The position numbers and the translations under genes are program-made. A model generated the notes under the pieces. It did no database searches and was not told the DNA's origin. It saw only the letters and a list, made by a program, of their open reading frames with translations. Below are positions 47,674 through 56,839 of a stretch of DNA of 64,000 nucleotides, in pieces. The number at the start of each line of letters is the position of its first letter. Within the stretch, counting starts at the first letter, position 1. Source of the DNA: Pseudoalteromonas shioyasakiensis (lineage in GTDB: Bacteria; Pseudomonadota; Gammaproteobacteria; Enterobacterales; Alteromonadaceae); the NCBI GenBank assembly GCA_013391845.1, contig CP058414.1, positions 1,013,501 to 1,077,500 on the forward strand, in the 5' to 3' direction.

Positions 47674-48752
47674 TGCGCCTAGCCATTGCCGAAATCAACC
47701 TACAAGCGCTTGCTCATAACTTAGCGCAGGTGAAGCGCTTTGCGCCCGGTTGCAAAGTAATGGCGGTGCTAAAAGCTAATGCATATGGCCATGGTTTAGT
47801 TAAAATTGCCCAATACCTAAATGATGCAGACGCATTTGCAGTCGCACGCATTGACGAAGCGTTAGCGCTACGTGCAGGTGGACTGACAAAACCTATTGTA
47901 TTGCTTGAAGGGTTTTTTCATAAAGATGATTTACCTATCTTGCTTGCTAATAACTTTCAAACCATCATTCACGATGAAAATCAGCTCGCAACGCTTGAAA
48001 ACACAGCTCTTGATGCACCTATTGCTTGCTGGTTAAAAGTTAATACTGGCATGCATCGCCTTGGTATTGCACCATCACAATTTGAGTCTTTCTACAGCCG
48101 TTTAAAAGCAAGCTCGAATGCCCGTGATGATATTAAACTAATGACCCATTTCTCTTGTGCCGATGACATCAATGATGAAAAGACAGCTCAGCAAATTGCT
48201 TTATTTGACTCATTAGCTGATGGCAAAAGCGAGCAGCATTGTCTTGCAAATTCAGCGGGAATTATTGCTTGGCCAAAAGGGCATGGCGAGTGGGTACGCC
48301 CTGGGTTGATGTTGTATGGTGTATCACCAATGCTAAATAGCATTGGTCAACAGCATGGTTTAGAGCCGGTTATGCGCTTAACTACGCGTGTTATAGCAAT
48401 ACGCGATGTCGATGCTAATCAGTGTGTTGGTTATGGTGGTCGTTGGCATAGCGATAAACCCACTAAGCTTGCTGTGGTCGCGATGGGTTATGGTGATGGT
48501 TATCCACGTCATGCTGAGCAAGGCACACCAGTGGTTATTAAATCACAACGCTATGGCATTGTTGGTAGTGTGGCGATGGATATGATCACGGTGGATATTG
48601 GTGATAACAGCGACAACATCAAAGTCGGTGATGAAGTGATCATGTGGGGGCCAGAGCTTCCCGTAGAAGAGATTGCCCAGTGTGCGACAACCATTCCTTA
48701 CGAGTTACTGTGTAATATCACCCCACGAGTAAGCTACGAGTATCAAGAGTAA
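47673..48752 (+). CDS. alr: Alanine racemase
   Basis: A pyridoxal-phosphate enzyme that supplies D-alanine for peptidoglycan. The 359-residue product carries the cofactor lysine Lys34 in VLKANAYGHG and the catalytic tyrosine near 253 in CVGYGGRW; the C-terminal MDMITVDIG and MWGPELPVEEIA match the family. It follows dnaB with a one-base overlap, the common gammaproteobacterial order. A convergent small gene starts downstream. Confidence 0.97.
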   Translation: MRLAIAEINLQALAHNLAQVKRFAPGCKVMAVLKANAYGHGLVKIAQYLNDADAFAVARIDEALALRAGGLTKPIVLLEGFFHKDDLPILLANNFQTIIHDENQLATLENTALDAPIACWLKVNTGMHRLGIAPSQFESFYSRLKASSNARDDIKLMTHFSCADDINDEKTAQQIALFDSLADGKSEQHCLANSAGIIAWPKGHGEWVRPGLMLYGVSPMLNSIGQQHGLEPVMRLTTRVIAIRDVDANQCVGYGGRWHSDKPTKLAVVAMGYGDGYPRHAEQGTPVVIKSQRYGIVGSVAMDMITVDIGDNSDNIKVGDEVIMWGPELPVEEIAQCATTIPYELLCNITPRVSYEYQE

Positions 48753-48757
48753 CTTTG

Positions 48758-48997
48758 TTACTCTTTAATAAAATACACGTCACTGAACCCCATTCGTGCG
48801 AATTCTTGGTCACGAAAGTTACGTACTGCTGAAGAGCCTTTTGAAGTCATTTCTACTTGCTGCTCCATCTTTAAATAGTTGGTTAAATCAATGCCTTCAG
48901 CGGCAGCGATCGCATGGTACATATCGCGGTATTTATCTTTTGCAAAATTGATTTCCCGAGGCTGGTTTTTAAATTTGTAAGTGATGCGGCGTGCCAT
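48758..48997 (-). CDS. DUF2960 family small protein
   Basis: A 79-residue hydrophilic protein beginning MARRITYKFKNQPREINFAK with YRDMYHAIAAAEGIDLTNYL and the ending MGFSDVYFIKE. The pattern matches the DUF2960 family of Vibrio, Shewanella and relatives, whose function is unknown. GAGGATTCATT precedes the ATG. It stands alone, convergent with alr and divergent from the next gene. Confidence 0.75.
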   Translation of the reverse strand: MARRITYKFKNQPREINFAKDKYRDMYHAIAAAEGIDLTNYLKMEQQVEMTSKGSSAVRNFRDQEFARMGFSDVYFIKE

Positions 48998-49112
48998 AAT
49001 GAATCCTCAATGTTTATCGCGGCTGATTTTACACTAAAAAATAGCCATAGCCATGACTTGTTAGTATAAGCGGGTTACAATGCAATACTTTTCAAAGACT
49101 CGGTAAATCATA

Positions 49113-49370
49113 ATGAAACTTTCAGTAGAGATCAGTAAGTACCCACTACATCAAGACTACATTCCGTTTATCAAAGGTTTTATTGACCGCGTAAACAGTT
49201 ACGAAGGTCTTAAAGTGATCACCAATACCTTATCAACTCAGATTTTCGGTGATTATGATTTAGTGATGTCTGTACTTAATACTGAAATCAAACGTTCTTA
49301 TGAAGAGTTTGGTAAAGCTATTTTTGTCTGTAAATTCTTGCATGGTGACTTGTCGCCTAGCGAAGACTAA
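49113..49370 (+). CDS. YkoF/MTH1187-like thiamine-binding domain protein
   Basis: An 85-residue protein (MKLSVEISKYPLHQDYIPFI...FGKAIFVCKFLHGDLSP) with the size and beta-alpha-beta pattern of the YkoF or UPF0045 (thiamine/HMP-binding) ferredoxin-like fold. Recognition is by overall pattern rather than a catalytic motif, so it is moderate. It is followed by a PnuC-family transporter and an APH-type kinase with spacings of 20 and 0 bases, so a role in vitamin uptake is inferred. Confidence 0.65.
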   Translation: MKLSVEISKYPLHQDYIPFIKGFIDRVNSYEGLKVITNTLSTQIFGDYDLVMSVLNTEIKRSYEEFGKAIFVCKFLHGDLSPSED

Positions 49371-49390
49371 AATCTAAAGTAGCGCGTGTT

Positions 49391-50014
49391 ATGGAATTTT
49401 TGAGCGAAACCTTCTCTGGCTTTACTGCCATGTCGCATTGGGAATATATTGCCGTTGCATTGTCGATGGCGTACTTACTTTTAGCGATTAAAGAAAGCTT
49501 ATGGTGTTGGCCAGCCGCGTTTGTTAGCACCTTTATTTATACCGTAATGTACTGGAATGGCGCACTGTTAATGGAGTCGCTACTGAATTTTTATTATATG
49601 TATATGGCAGTGTATGGTTGGGTGGTTTGGCGTCGGGGTATAAACAATAAAGATCAACTGCCCATTATTTCATGGTCGTTAAAGCGTCATGCAGTGATTT
49701 TGTTTGCAACCTCTGTGGCCTCAGTTGCTATTGGTTTCGTGATGACCAATTACACTCACGCTGATTTTGCCTATTTAGATAGCTTTACTACGTGCTTTGC
49801 GGTGGTGACGACTTATCTTGTTGCTAAGAAGGTACTGGAAAACTGGTTGTACTGGATTGTAATTGATGCAGCGTCCATGTATTTATACTTTGAAAAAGGG
49901 TATTACCCAACCTTAGTACTTTTCGTGTTTTACACCATTATGGCCGCGTGGGGCTTTAAAACATGGTATGAAGAGTACGAACAGCATCAGGCTAAACCGC
50001 TTGCACAGTTATAG
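49391..50014 (+). CDS. PnuC-family vitamin transporter (possible PnuT)
   Basis: A 207-residue membrane protein with about seven hydrophobic segments. The stretch LWCWPAAFVSTFIYTVMYWNGALLMESLLNFYYMYMAVYGWVVW (49500-49630) has the W-rich substrate-path residues of PnuC transporters, which carry nicotinamide riboside, and of the related PnuT, which carry thiamine. A thiamine-binding-like gene upstream and a kinase downstream favour salvage by uptake plus phosphorylation. I cannot tell thiamine from nicotinamide riboside by sequence alone. Confidence 0.82.
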   Translation: MEFLSETFSGFTAMSHWEYIAVALSMAYLLLAIKESLWCWPAAFVSTFIYTVMYWNGALLMESLLNFYYMYMAVYGWVVWRRGINNKDQLPIISWSLKRHAVILFATSVASVAIGFVMTNYTHADFAYLDSFTTCFAVVTTYLVAKKVLENWLYWIVIDAASMYLYFEKGYYPTLVLFVFYTIMAAWGFKTWYEEYEQHQAKPLAQL

Positions 50015-50821
50015 ATGAAAACTGAGCAACAAATTCGCGCGCTTTTTACGCGCTTCAACTCAAATTTAGTTATTAACTCAATCAGTCCGCTGGTTGAGGG
50101 GCTAAGCAATGACAACTACTTGGTAAAAACATCAAATCAAGCTTTCTTGGTTAAGCATTATCGAGACCACTGGCCGGCGATTGGTCTTGCTGCGCAAGCC
50201 CATTTTGCAAAGCAAAGTTGCTGCCCAGCACCACTTTGGTTAGAACAAGCAACCGATACTGTTATTTTCGAATACGTGGCAGGGAACATTGCCAGCGGTG
50301 AATTTTGTAATAGCTTACTACCCGATTTAGTTAATTTACATCGTTACCCTGTGCTTACCGAGCCGATGGATATTGCGTACGAAATTAACTACTACCAGCA
50401 AACACCCCGGTACCAGCAACATGCTGAGTTAATTAGGCAGTCACTGGATTATATTGATGGTGCACCTAAAGACATGGGCTTTTGTCATAATGATTTAGTG
50501 AAAGAAAATATCATTGTGAATGAATCGGGTATGTTTTTAATCGACTTTGAATATGCCAAAAGTAACGATGTTTATTTTGATTTGGCTGCGCTGGTGGTGA
50601 GCTTTACGTTAAATGATGAGCAGCAACTAGCGTTGCTTAAACGCTATCAAGCGTTAGTGTGCGACCATCACGCGTTTAACTTATCAGTTGAAAAGCTGGC
50701 AGCGTTTCATGCGCTGTTTTTACTTTTATGTATTTGTTGGTATGAACAACGTGGAGCGGTGGATAAAGTGGCGCCACTGCTTACACAGCTTAACCACTTC
50801 ATAGAAAAAGTTAAAAATTAA
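50015..50821 (+). CDS. APH/choline kinase-like phosphotransferase (possible ThiK)
   Basis: A 268-residue protein kinase-like fold: GLSNDNYLVKTSNQAFLVKHYR is the nucleotide-binding start, FCHNDLVKENIIVNESG carries the catalytic HND(L) loop and FLIDFEYAKSNDVYFDLA the metal-binding DFE. This fits the phosphotransferase (APH) family that includes thiamine kinase and choline kinase. It begins directly after the transporter stop, so its substrate is likely the imported vitamin. A distant resistance role is not supported. Confidence 0.8.
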   Translation: MKTEQQIRALFTRFNSNLVINSISPLVEGLSNDNYLVKTSNQAFLVKHYRDHWPAIGLAAQAHFAKQSCCPAPLWLEQATDTVIFEYVAGNIASGEFCNSLLPDLVNLHRYPVLTEPMDIAYEINYYQQTPRYQQHAELIRQSLDYIDGAPKDMGFCHNDLVKENIIVNESGMFLIDFEYAKSNDVYFDLAALVVSFTLNDEQQLALLKRYQALVCDHHAFNLSVEKLAAFHALFLLLCICWYEQRGAVDKVAPLLTQLNHFIEKVKN

Positions 50822-51000
50822 AGACCGCCAATTCGCTCGGCAAGTTCTTTATATTTTTTTACGTCTTCTGGATCAAACAAAGGTTCACCTTTGTCATCTT
50901 GTGATTTCGAGATCAGTAAATGTTCGCGAGCAAGACGTTTTACGCGTTCGACTTTTACACCTAAAAACTCCGCGACTTGCTCTGTAGACATTAAACTCAT
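50818..51000 (-). CDS. Small excisionase/MerR-like helix-turn-helix protein
   Basis: A 60-residue protein with a helix-turn-helix like excisionase or MerR N-termini (MSTEQVAEFLGVKVERVKRLAREHLL), a short wing and a C-terminal FDPEDVKKYKELAERIG. The start at 51000 follows AGGGGAATTTGATC. It overlaps the end of the kinase gene by 4 bases on the other strand. No integrase is nearby, so a phage role is not implied; small stand-alone proteins of this type occur in the core genomes of related genera. Target unknown. Confidence 0.7.
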   Translation of the reverse strand: MSLMSTEQVAEFLGVKVERVKRLAREHLLISKSQDDKGEPLFDPEDVKKYKELAERIGGL

Positions 51001-51219
51001 GATCAAATTCCCCTTACATGGCTATACAGCCACCTTGTTATTAATTTTATTAAGTATACGTTAATACCTTGGTTCTGCACGAAAGTGAAGTGTTTTAATG
51101 CAAATTGCTGAATTTATGTGCATATAAAGGTCTCGATGCTAGCATTTAGGGCAAGATGCCATTATCATTGCCGGGTTGTCATGCTGATATCGCGAGTTAG
51201 CATTGGCGACGACAAATGT

Positions 51220-51294
51220 GCTCTCGTGGTGAAATGGATATCACGTGGCCCTCCGGAGGCTAAGTTGCAGGTTCGATCCCTGCCGAGAGCGCCA
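51220..51294 (+). tRNA. tRNA-Arg (anticodon CCG)
   Basis: The cloverleaf is complete: acceptor stem GCTCTCG / CGAGAGC, anticodon loop CTCCGGA with stem TGGCC/GGCTA (one G-T pair), T arm GCAGGTTCGATCCCTGC, then discriminator G and encoded CCA. Anticodon CCG reads the arginine codon CGG. It is a single tRNA, with an accessory gene cluster beginning about 300 bases downstream. Confidence 0.95.
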
Positions 51295-51590
51295 TTTGCT
51301 CCCCAACCTTTTCTTGATAGTAAATACTAACATCCAAGTAAATAGTGACCTGAGTGTGACCAAGTTAAAAATCTCAAATGTAGATCATTTAGTTTTCGCA
51401 ATTTTATCTTTTAACGGCAGGTATTTCATATATTACTTCTGGTAACTAGCCTTACAGTGATTGTTCTGCTTAAGTGATAAATCATGGCACATCAGAGAAC
51501 CTCTAAATTCATTAGTAAGTAAGTAGAAAGAATTTATTCTTAAACTGAACTCAATTTAGTTATTAATTAATTTTGAGGTTGGTTTCATAG
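51295..51590. other. AT-rich junction after tRNA-Arg
   Basis: About 296 bases between the tRNA and the efflux operon, noticeably richer in A and T than the core genes. I see no integrase, RNA gene or coding frame. I looked for a copy of the tRNA 3' end elsewhere in the window as an attachment site and found none. Confidence 0.5.
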
Positions 51591-52763
51591 ATGGGTTTCA
51601 GCAAGAAAAAAACAATATTAATTTCTATAGTTATTATTATACCACTCGTAATTATTGTACCAATAATTACGAGCGCGATTTTTAAAGCTTATCACTCTGA
51701 TGATACAGCAGATAAATACGAATCTGTCCCTCCTCCAATATCACTTTTATCCGTTAACGCTACGAAGCTAGAGAAAAGAGTTTTTAAAAACAATCTAAAA
51801 GCTAGTGGTGTTATATCCGCTTGGCAAGAAATTATAGTTAGCTCAGAGCTTGAAGGGCTAATGCTTGAAGAGGTTTATGTAGAGGTAGGTGATAAGGTTA
51901 AAAAGGGGCAGGTATTGGCATCTTACAATTCACAAGCGATAGAAATTGAATTGAATGGCTCTAAAGCTATAGTGGAAGAGCTAAGGATTGCTCATGATGA
52001 AGCTCGTATAAACTTTGAACGTGCTCAGAACCTTCATAATGTAAGCTCTATTTCAGAACAAGAATTACAGCGGTTTGAAGTATCTGAATTAAGAGCAGCG
52101 GCTCAACTAAAAAGTGCAAGAGCTCAAGTAAATAAATTTAAATTAATGCTTGAGCAAGCAAATGTTCTCGCACCTGATGATGGGACATTATTATCTAAAT
52201 TTGTTGAGGTAGGAAGCGTCACACAAGTAGGGCAAGAATTATTCCGCATGCAAAGACAGAGCCGAGTTGAATGGTTAGCAGAAGTTGATGTGAATAATTT
52301 AAATATGATTCGACAGAAACAGGTCGCATCAATTACTTTGCAAGATGGACTAGTTTTCAACGGGAAAGTAAGAAAAATTGCACCAGAAGTTAGTCGCCGT
52401 GCTCAATATGGATTGGTTTATGTCGACCTACCAAATAGTAAATTGTTATTGCCTGGTATGTTTGTTTCTGGGGAATTTGAAATTGATGAGCGTGAAGTGC
52501 TAGCTTTACCTCGTTCCGCCACACAATTTAAAAATGGTTTCAGTTATGTAAAAGTTATAGAGAAGGACAGTAGCATAACTGAACGAAAAATAATTGTTGG
52601 GGAGTATTTTGAAAATTTTTATGAGGTGATTTCAGGGCTTCAAGTTGATGAGGTTGTAGTTAAATCCGGAGCGGAACTTTTGGGTAATGGTGATTATGTC
52701 ACTGTTGTTAATTCAATTGATCTGGAAAGTAACTTGGGTGTGCATGGGAGTCGTTTGCAATGA
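51591..52763 (+). CDS. HlyD-type periplasmic adaptor (RND efflux)
   Basis: A membrane fusion protein of 390 residues. An N-terminal anchor at about 8-31 (ILISIVIIIPLVIIVPIITS) is followed by the lipoyl-like half (VEVGDKVKKGQVLASYNSQA), a helical hairpin at about 125-180, the second lipoyl half (ANVLAPDDGTLLSKFVEVG), a beta-barrel and a membrane-proximal domain. It forms a complex with the adjoining RND pump and an outer-membrane channel. The next gene starts within its last codons. Base use is AT-rich compared with the core genes. Confidence 0.92.
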   Translation: MGFSKKKTILISIVIIIPLVIIVPIITSAIFKAYHSDDTADKYESVPPPISLLSVNATKLEKRVFKNNLKASGVISAWQEIIVSSELEGLMLEEVYVEVGDKVKKGQVLASYNSQAIEIELNGSKAIVEELRIAHDEARINFERAQNLHNVSSISEQELQRFEVSELRAAAQLKSARAQVNKFKLMLEQANVLAPDDGTLLSKFVEVGSVTQVGQELFRMQRQSRVEWLAEVDVNNLNMIRQKQVASITLQDGLVFNGKVRKIAPEVSRRAQYGLVYVDLPNSKLLLPGMFVSGEFEIDEREVLALPRSATQFKNGFSYVKVIEKDSSITERKIIVGEYFENFYEVISGLQVDEVVVKSGAELLGNGDYVTVVNSIDLESNLGVHGSRLQ

Positions 52764-55700
52764 CTTTCAATTTTTCATCGTGTGCTATTCGAAACCCTGT
52801 TCCAATCGTACTTTTATTCATTCTACTTACATTATGGGGAGGAACCTCTTTTAAGGCGATGACTGTACAGGATTTCCCTGATATAGATTTACCGAGAGTA
52901 TCAGTATTTTTAACTTATCCTGGAGCCTCACCTTCTTTGATAGAAAGCGAGGTTGCAACTAAGGTCGAAAATGTTATTGCAACTGTTTCAGGAGTAAAGC
53001 ATATATCAACAGTCCTAACAGATGGTAAAGCTGAAATAAAAATTGAGTTTCGGTTGGAAAAGCCAGTTGATCAAGCAGTAAATGATATACGAAATAAAAT
53101 CTCTCAAATAAGATCTGAGTTGCCGGCTGACTTACAAGAACCCATTGTTCAAAGACGAGATTCAGCAACTGATCCGTTAATGATCTATACTTTAACCACA
53201 GATAAATTTGATGAGGAAGAGTTGTCATGGTTTATTGATAGTGAAGTTTCCAGAGCTATTCTTTCTGTCAAAGGAGTAGGGTCTTTTCGTCGTATAGGAG
53301 GGGGGGACCGAGAAATTCTTTTAGAGTTAATTCCTCATAAATTATCAGCTTTAGGTATTTCCGCTTTGGAAGTTTCAAATCAATTGAAGAAAACCTTGTT
53401 ATTGGCACCAGGTGGTTATTCTCAGTTGGCTGGTGGAGAACAATCCATTCGCGTAAAGTCTCAAGTTAGAACAGCTTCAGAGTTAGCTAGAATTGAGTTT
53501 ACTTTAAGTGATGGGCGGAAAATCAACCTTGGTCAAATATCCCAAATTATAGATACAGTGCAAAAACAAAAGGAACATGCATTTTCAAATGGTGAAAAGG
53601 TCATAGCGTTTGAAATGACTAGAGCCTGGGGATATGGTGAAATTGATGTATCTGAAGCAGTAAGAGCCGCAGTTAAAAAGTTGCAAAAGGAACACCCATT
53701 TATTCATTTCAATGAAGAGTTCAATTTTGTCGAGCCAACAATTGAAAATTATAATAGCTCTATAGGCATGCTTTATGAAGGTATATTATTAGCCGTAGTT
53801 GTTGTTTTTGTTTTTTTACGAAATTGGCGAACAACCATTATTACAGCAGTATCCTTACCACTTTCAATTATCCCAACATTTGCATTGATAGAGGTTATGG
53901 GGTTTACGCTAAATATAGTTACATTATTAGCTATTTCACTTGTTATAGGTGTTTTGGTTGACGATGCCATAGTTGAAGTTGAGAATATTGAACGACATCT
54001 TAAATTCGGTAAATCGCCAATGCAGGCTGCTAAGGATGCGGCAGCTGAAATTGGGTTAGCTGTTATAGCAACAACATTTACATTAGTAGCGGTATTTTTG
54101 CCAACAGCATTTATGGATGGAACAGTAGGGAAGTTTTTTGTTCAATTTGGGTTAACAGCATCGATTGCGGTTTTATTTTCATTACTTGTTGCTCGTCTTC
54201 TTACACCTATGATGGCAGCTTACATGCTGAAAAGCTCAAAGAACAAAAATACTGAATCACACCTTATCAGCCTTTATTTATGCCTTGTGCGTTATTGTAT
54301 GGAGAGGAAAAAGCGTACAACCTTTTCGATTTTTATTTTAATCCTTGGTGCTTTAAATATTGGCTCATATTTACCTGCTTCATTTTTACCACCTAATGAT
54401 AACTCTTTTACAGAAGTTTCTTTAACATTTCCGGCTGGTAGCTCGATTCAAGATGCTACCAAAATAGCTTATAGCGCTCGAAATAAAATAGAGAGTAGTG
54501 AATTTGTAAAAAATACACTTACCGTCATTAATAACAATAAAGGGGAATTAACAGCAGTAATTACTGTAGGGCTATTAGCACGCTCAAGTAGAGACGGTGT
54601 AAAAAAACAAGAAGTTGAAGAGTCACTATATAAGTTATTAACTTTACTTCCCGGCGTTAAAGTGAAGGTAGGTATGTCTGGAACAAGAGATACTTATGAG
54701 TTTATCCTTTCAGGAACCGACTTAGTTGCATTAGAGAAGCATGCTCGTCTTGTGGAAAATGAGTTAAGAGAGCACCCTGATATTGGTTCCATCACGTCTT
54801 TATCTGGTTTAAATAAACCAGAACTAATAGTTTCACCAAACCTATCCAAGTCGGCTAAATTTGGTGTGACGTCTTTTGATATTGCTGAAACATTGAAGAT
54901 TGCAACAGACGGGGAAAGTGAAAAAGATTTACTAAAACTGACATTTAATAACCGACAAATTCCAGTTAAAATTCAGTTACCAGAATCTATGTTCAATAAT
55001 ATTGCCGTTTTAAGTGAGTTGAAGGTACCAGCAGCCGATGGATTAATATCATTAGGTAATGTTGTTGATTTTAATTGGAGTCACGGTCCATTAGAAATTA
55101 CTCGGTATGATCAGCTTCGAAATTATCACTTTGCTATTGGTCTTCACGGAAAGGCACTGGGAGAGATAGAAAAAGTGGTGCAATCGCTTCCAAGTTTACA
55201 AAACTTACCATCAGGTGTTTATCAAGTAGGGGTCGGGGATGCGGAAGAAATGGAAGAGTTAGTGATTGGGTTTAGCGTTGCAATGTTGACAGGGCTTATT
55301 TTTATGTATTCGCTCATGGTTCTATTGTTGAAAGACTTTATGCAACCCTTCACTATTTTAGGCGCTTTATTACTTTCTATTCCAGGTGCTTTTCTTATAT
55401 TACTTGTTAGTGGAACACCTTTATCGTTACCAGCAATGATAGGTCTTATCATGCTCATGGGGATCACTACTAAAAACTCAATTCTTATTGTTGATTATAT
55501 AATTATTGCTAGAACTGAGCATGGTTTGAATCGAATGAAAGCTACTCTTGATGGATGTAAAAAACGTGTTCGTCCGATAATAATGACATCAATAGCTATG
55601 GCTGCTGGTATGATGCCAATTGTATTAGGTTGGGGAGGGGATCCAAGCTTTAGGGCTCCTATGGCATTAGTAGTCATTGGTGGTTTACTTAGCTCAACTC

Positions 55701-55798
55701 TACTGAGCTTGGTAATCATTCCAATACTTTATACTATTGTTGATGACGTTGTTGAATGGATAAAAGGCTCTTTCACTAACAGGAAGGTAATTGGTTAG
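52760..55798 (+). CDS. RND-family efflux transporter permease
   Basis: A 1012-residue proton-driven pump of the HAE1/AcrB-like class. The N terminus IRNPVPIVLLFILLTLWG is typical; two sets of six membrane segments flank two large periplasmic loops. The transmembrane proton-relay aspartates are intact in GVLVDDAIVEVENIERHL near residue 405, and the second-half motif GITTKNSILIVDYI is present. Length fits the family. No TolC-type channel is encoded beside it, so it must use one from elsewhere. Substrate cannot be told; heavy-metal CzcA features are not evident. Confidence 0.92.
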   Translation: MTFNFSSCAIRNPVPIVLLFILLTLWGGTSFKAMTVQDFPDIDLPRVSVFLTYPGASPSLIESEVATKVENVIATVSGVKHISTVLTDGKAEIKIEFRLEKPVDQAVNDIRNKISQIRSELPADLQEPIVQRRDSATDPLMIYTLTTDKFDEEELSWFIDSEVSRAILSVKGVGSFRRIGGGDREILLELIPHKLSALGISALEVSNQLKKTLLLAPGGYSQLAGGEQSIRVKSQVRTASELARIEFTLSDGRKINLGQISQIIDTVQKQKEHAFSNGEKVIAFEMTRAWGYGEIDVSEAVRAAVKKLQKEHPFIHFNEEFNFVEPTIENYNSSIGMLYEGILLAVVVVFVFLRNWRTTIITAVSLPLSIIPTFALIEVMGFTLNIVTLLAISLVIGVLVDDAIVEVENIERHLKFGKSPMQAAKDAAAEIGLAVIATTFTLVAVFLPTAFMDGTVGKFFVQFGLTASIAVLFSLLVARLLTPMMAAYMLKSSKNKNTESHLISLYLCLVRYCMERKKRTTFSIFILILGALNIGSYLPASFLPPNDNSFTEVSLTFPAGSSIQDATKIAYSARNKIESSEFVKNTLTVINNNKGELTAVITVGLLARSSRDGVKKQEVEESLYKLLTLLPGVKVKVGMSGTRDTYEFILSGTDLVALEKHARLVENELREHPDIGSITSLSGLNKPELIVSPNLSKSAKFGVTSFDIAETLKIATDGESEKDLLKLTFNNRQIPVKIQLPESMFNNIAVLSELKVPAADGLISLGNVVDFNWSHGPLEITRYDQLRNYHFAIGLHGKALGEIEKVVQSLPSLQNLPSGVYQVGVGDAEEMEELVIGFSVAMLTGLIFMYSLMVLLLKDFMQPFTILGALLLSIPGAFLILLVSGTPLSLPAMIGLIMLMGITTKNSILIVDYIIIARTEHGLNRMKATLDGCKKRVRPIIMTSIAMAAGMMPIVLGWGGDPSFRAPMALVVIGGLLSSTLLSLVIIPILYTIVDDVVEWIKGSFTNRKVIG

Positions 55799-55882
55799 CT
55801 TAATATCATTTCTATTGCGTATTAGTGTGATTACCGAGAGAACTTGTGTTCTAATTATCAAACGATTCTGAAGTGTTCCGGT

Positions 55883-56760
55883 CAACTCCTGCCGAACACT
55901 TTTCTTAAAGGATTTTCATATGTTACTGGAGACTGATCTTTATTAGCTGAATGCAGCCTTTCCAGATTGTAATATTTCATATGTTCAGTAACATAATTTT
56001 TCATGTGTTCACGATTTGGTTGAGCCACTTTTAACAGCCATGTTTAAAGCTGCCAAAGAACCTTTCAGCAACAGCGTCATCCCAACAAGCTCCTTCATCA
56101 TCAATGCTTGCTCGCATATCAAACTGTTTTAAGACCTCTGTCAGAATGAAACACCAAACCTCGGACTGGTTTTCTCAGGCTATAGCCTTAATATTACTAA
56201 ATCAGTCGTCATATGTTTATCAATATGCTAACAACTCGACGAAAATATAAATCGATCACAACAGCGAGTTACATCCAATCTTCGCCAGTTTCAGGTATGT
56301 CACGTCGCCAGCTTAAATCTGATTGGGTGCTACCAGATTATAGTTCTGGTTATAGCAAATTATCTGCAACTTTATCTGAGTGCTTACGCTTGGTTGTTAC
56401 TTTATAAGTCACTCGTTGTTTACAACTAAATTGAGCTTCGCCATTAACTTTCTGGTTTTTAGCGCGTTACTTTAAAGCCTTCTTTGCGTAAATTCTTATA
56501 TAAATCAAGGTAATCTAAACTTTCTCTGCTGCGTTTAAACAGTGCGATAAAGATGCAACCCTTTGGCTGTTATAAGCTTTGAAGGGCGCGCTAACCATGC
56601 GTAATAGCTTGAGCGACTCACCTTCAGAGATCTGAGCATAATTTTATAACTCGAAAAGTTTGGCTATTCTCTTTAATGAACTGATACGTTACTTCATTTC
56701 TCTTACAAAGAAGGCGTTGGCCTTTTCCAAGATCATTTCTGGAGGGGGATGTTTTTTGAC
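55883..56760 (-). pseudogene. Decayed IS3-family transposase (orfB)
   Basis: Read on the minus strand in shifting frames, IS3-type OrfB pieces appear in order: VKKHPPPEMILEKANAFFVR, then EVTYQFIKENSQTFRVIKL, SLDYLDLYKNLRKEGFKV, GDVTYL (first catalytic Asp), LAVVIDLYFRRVVS, FHSDRG (second Asp), GACWDDAVAERFFGSFK (catalytic Glu) and YYNLERLHSANKDQSPVTYE to a stop at 55883. At least five frameshifts or stops break it, and only the end of orfA is left. I could not identify clear terminal repeats. It is an old, dead insertion between the efflux and two-component genes. Confidence 0.85.
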
Positions 56761-56839
56761 ACATAAAATAAAGGGTTACAGTTTTTAAGTTAAATTAAAT
56801 ATTAGTAATAAAAATAAAAAGTTAGCCTTTGCTTTATCA

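Noticed and set aside
49000-49112. TPP riboswitch before the thiamine-binding-like gene
   Set aside because: The CTGAGA and ACCTGATC-type motifs of the THI box are absent.
50818-51000. Phage excisionase
   Set aside because: The helix-turn-helix resembles excisionase, but no integrase or phage gene is nearby.
56213-56407. Plus-strand 64-residue open frame
   Set aside because: It lies antisense to the IS3 pseudogene and its sequence is explained by OrfB remnants on the other strand.
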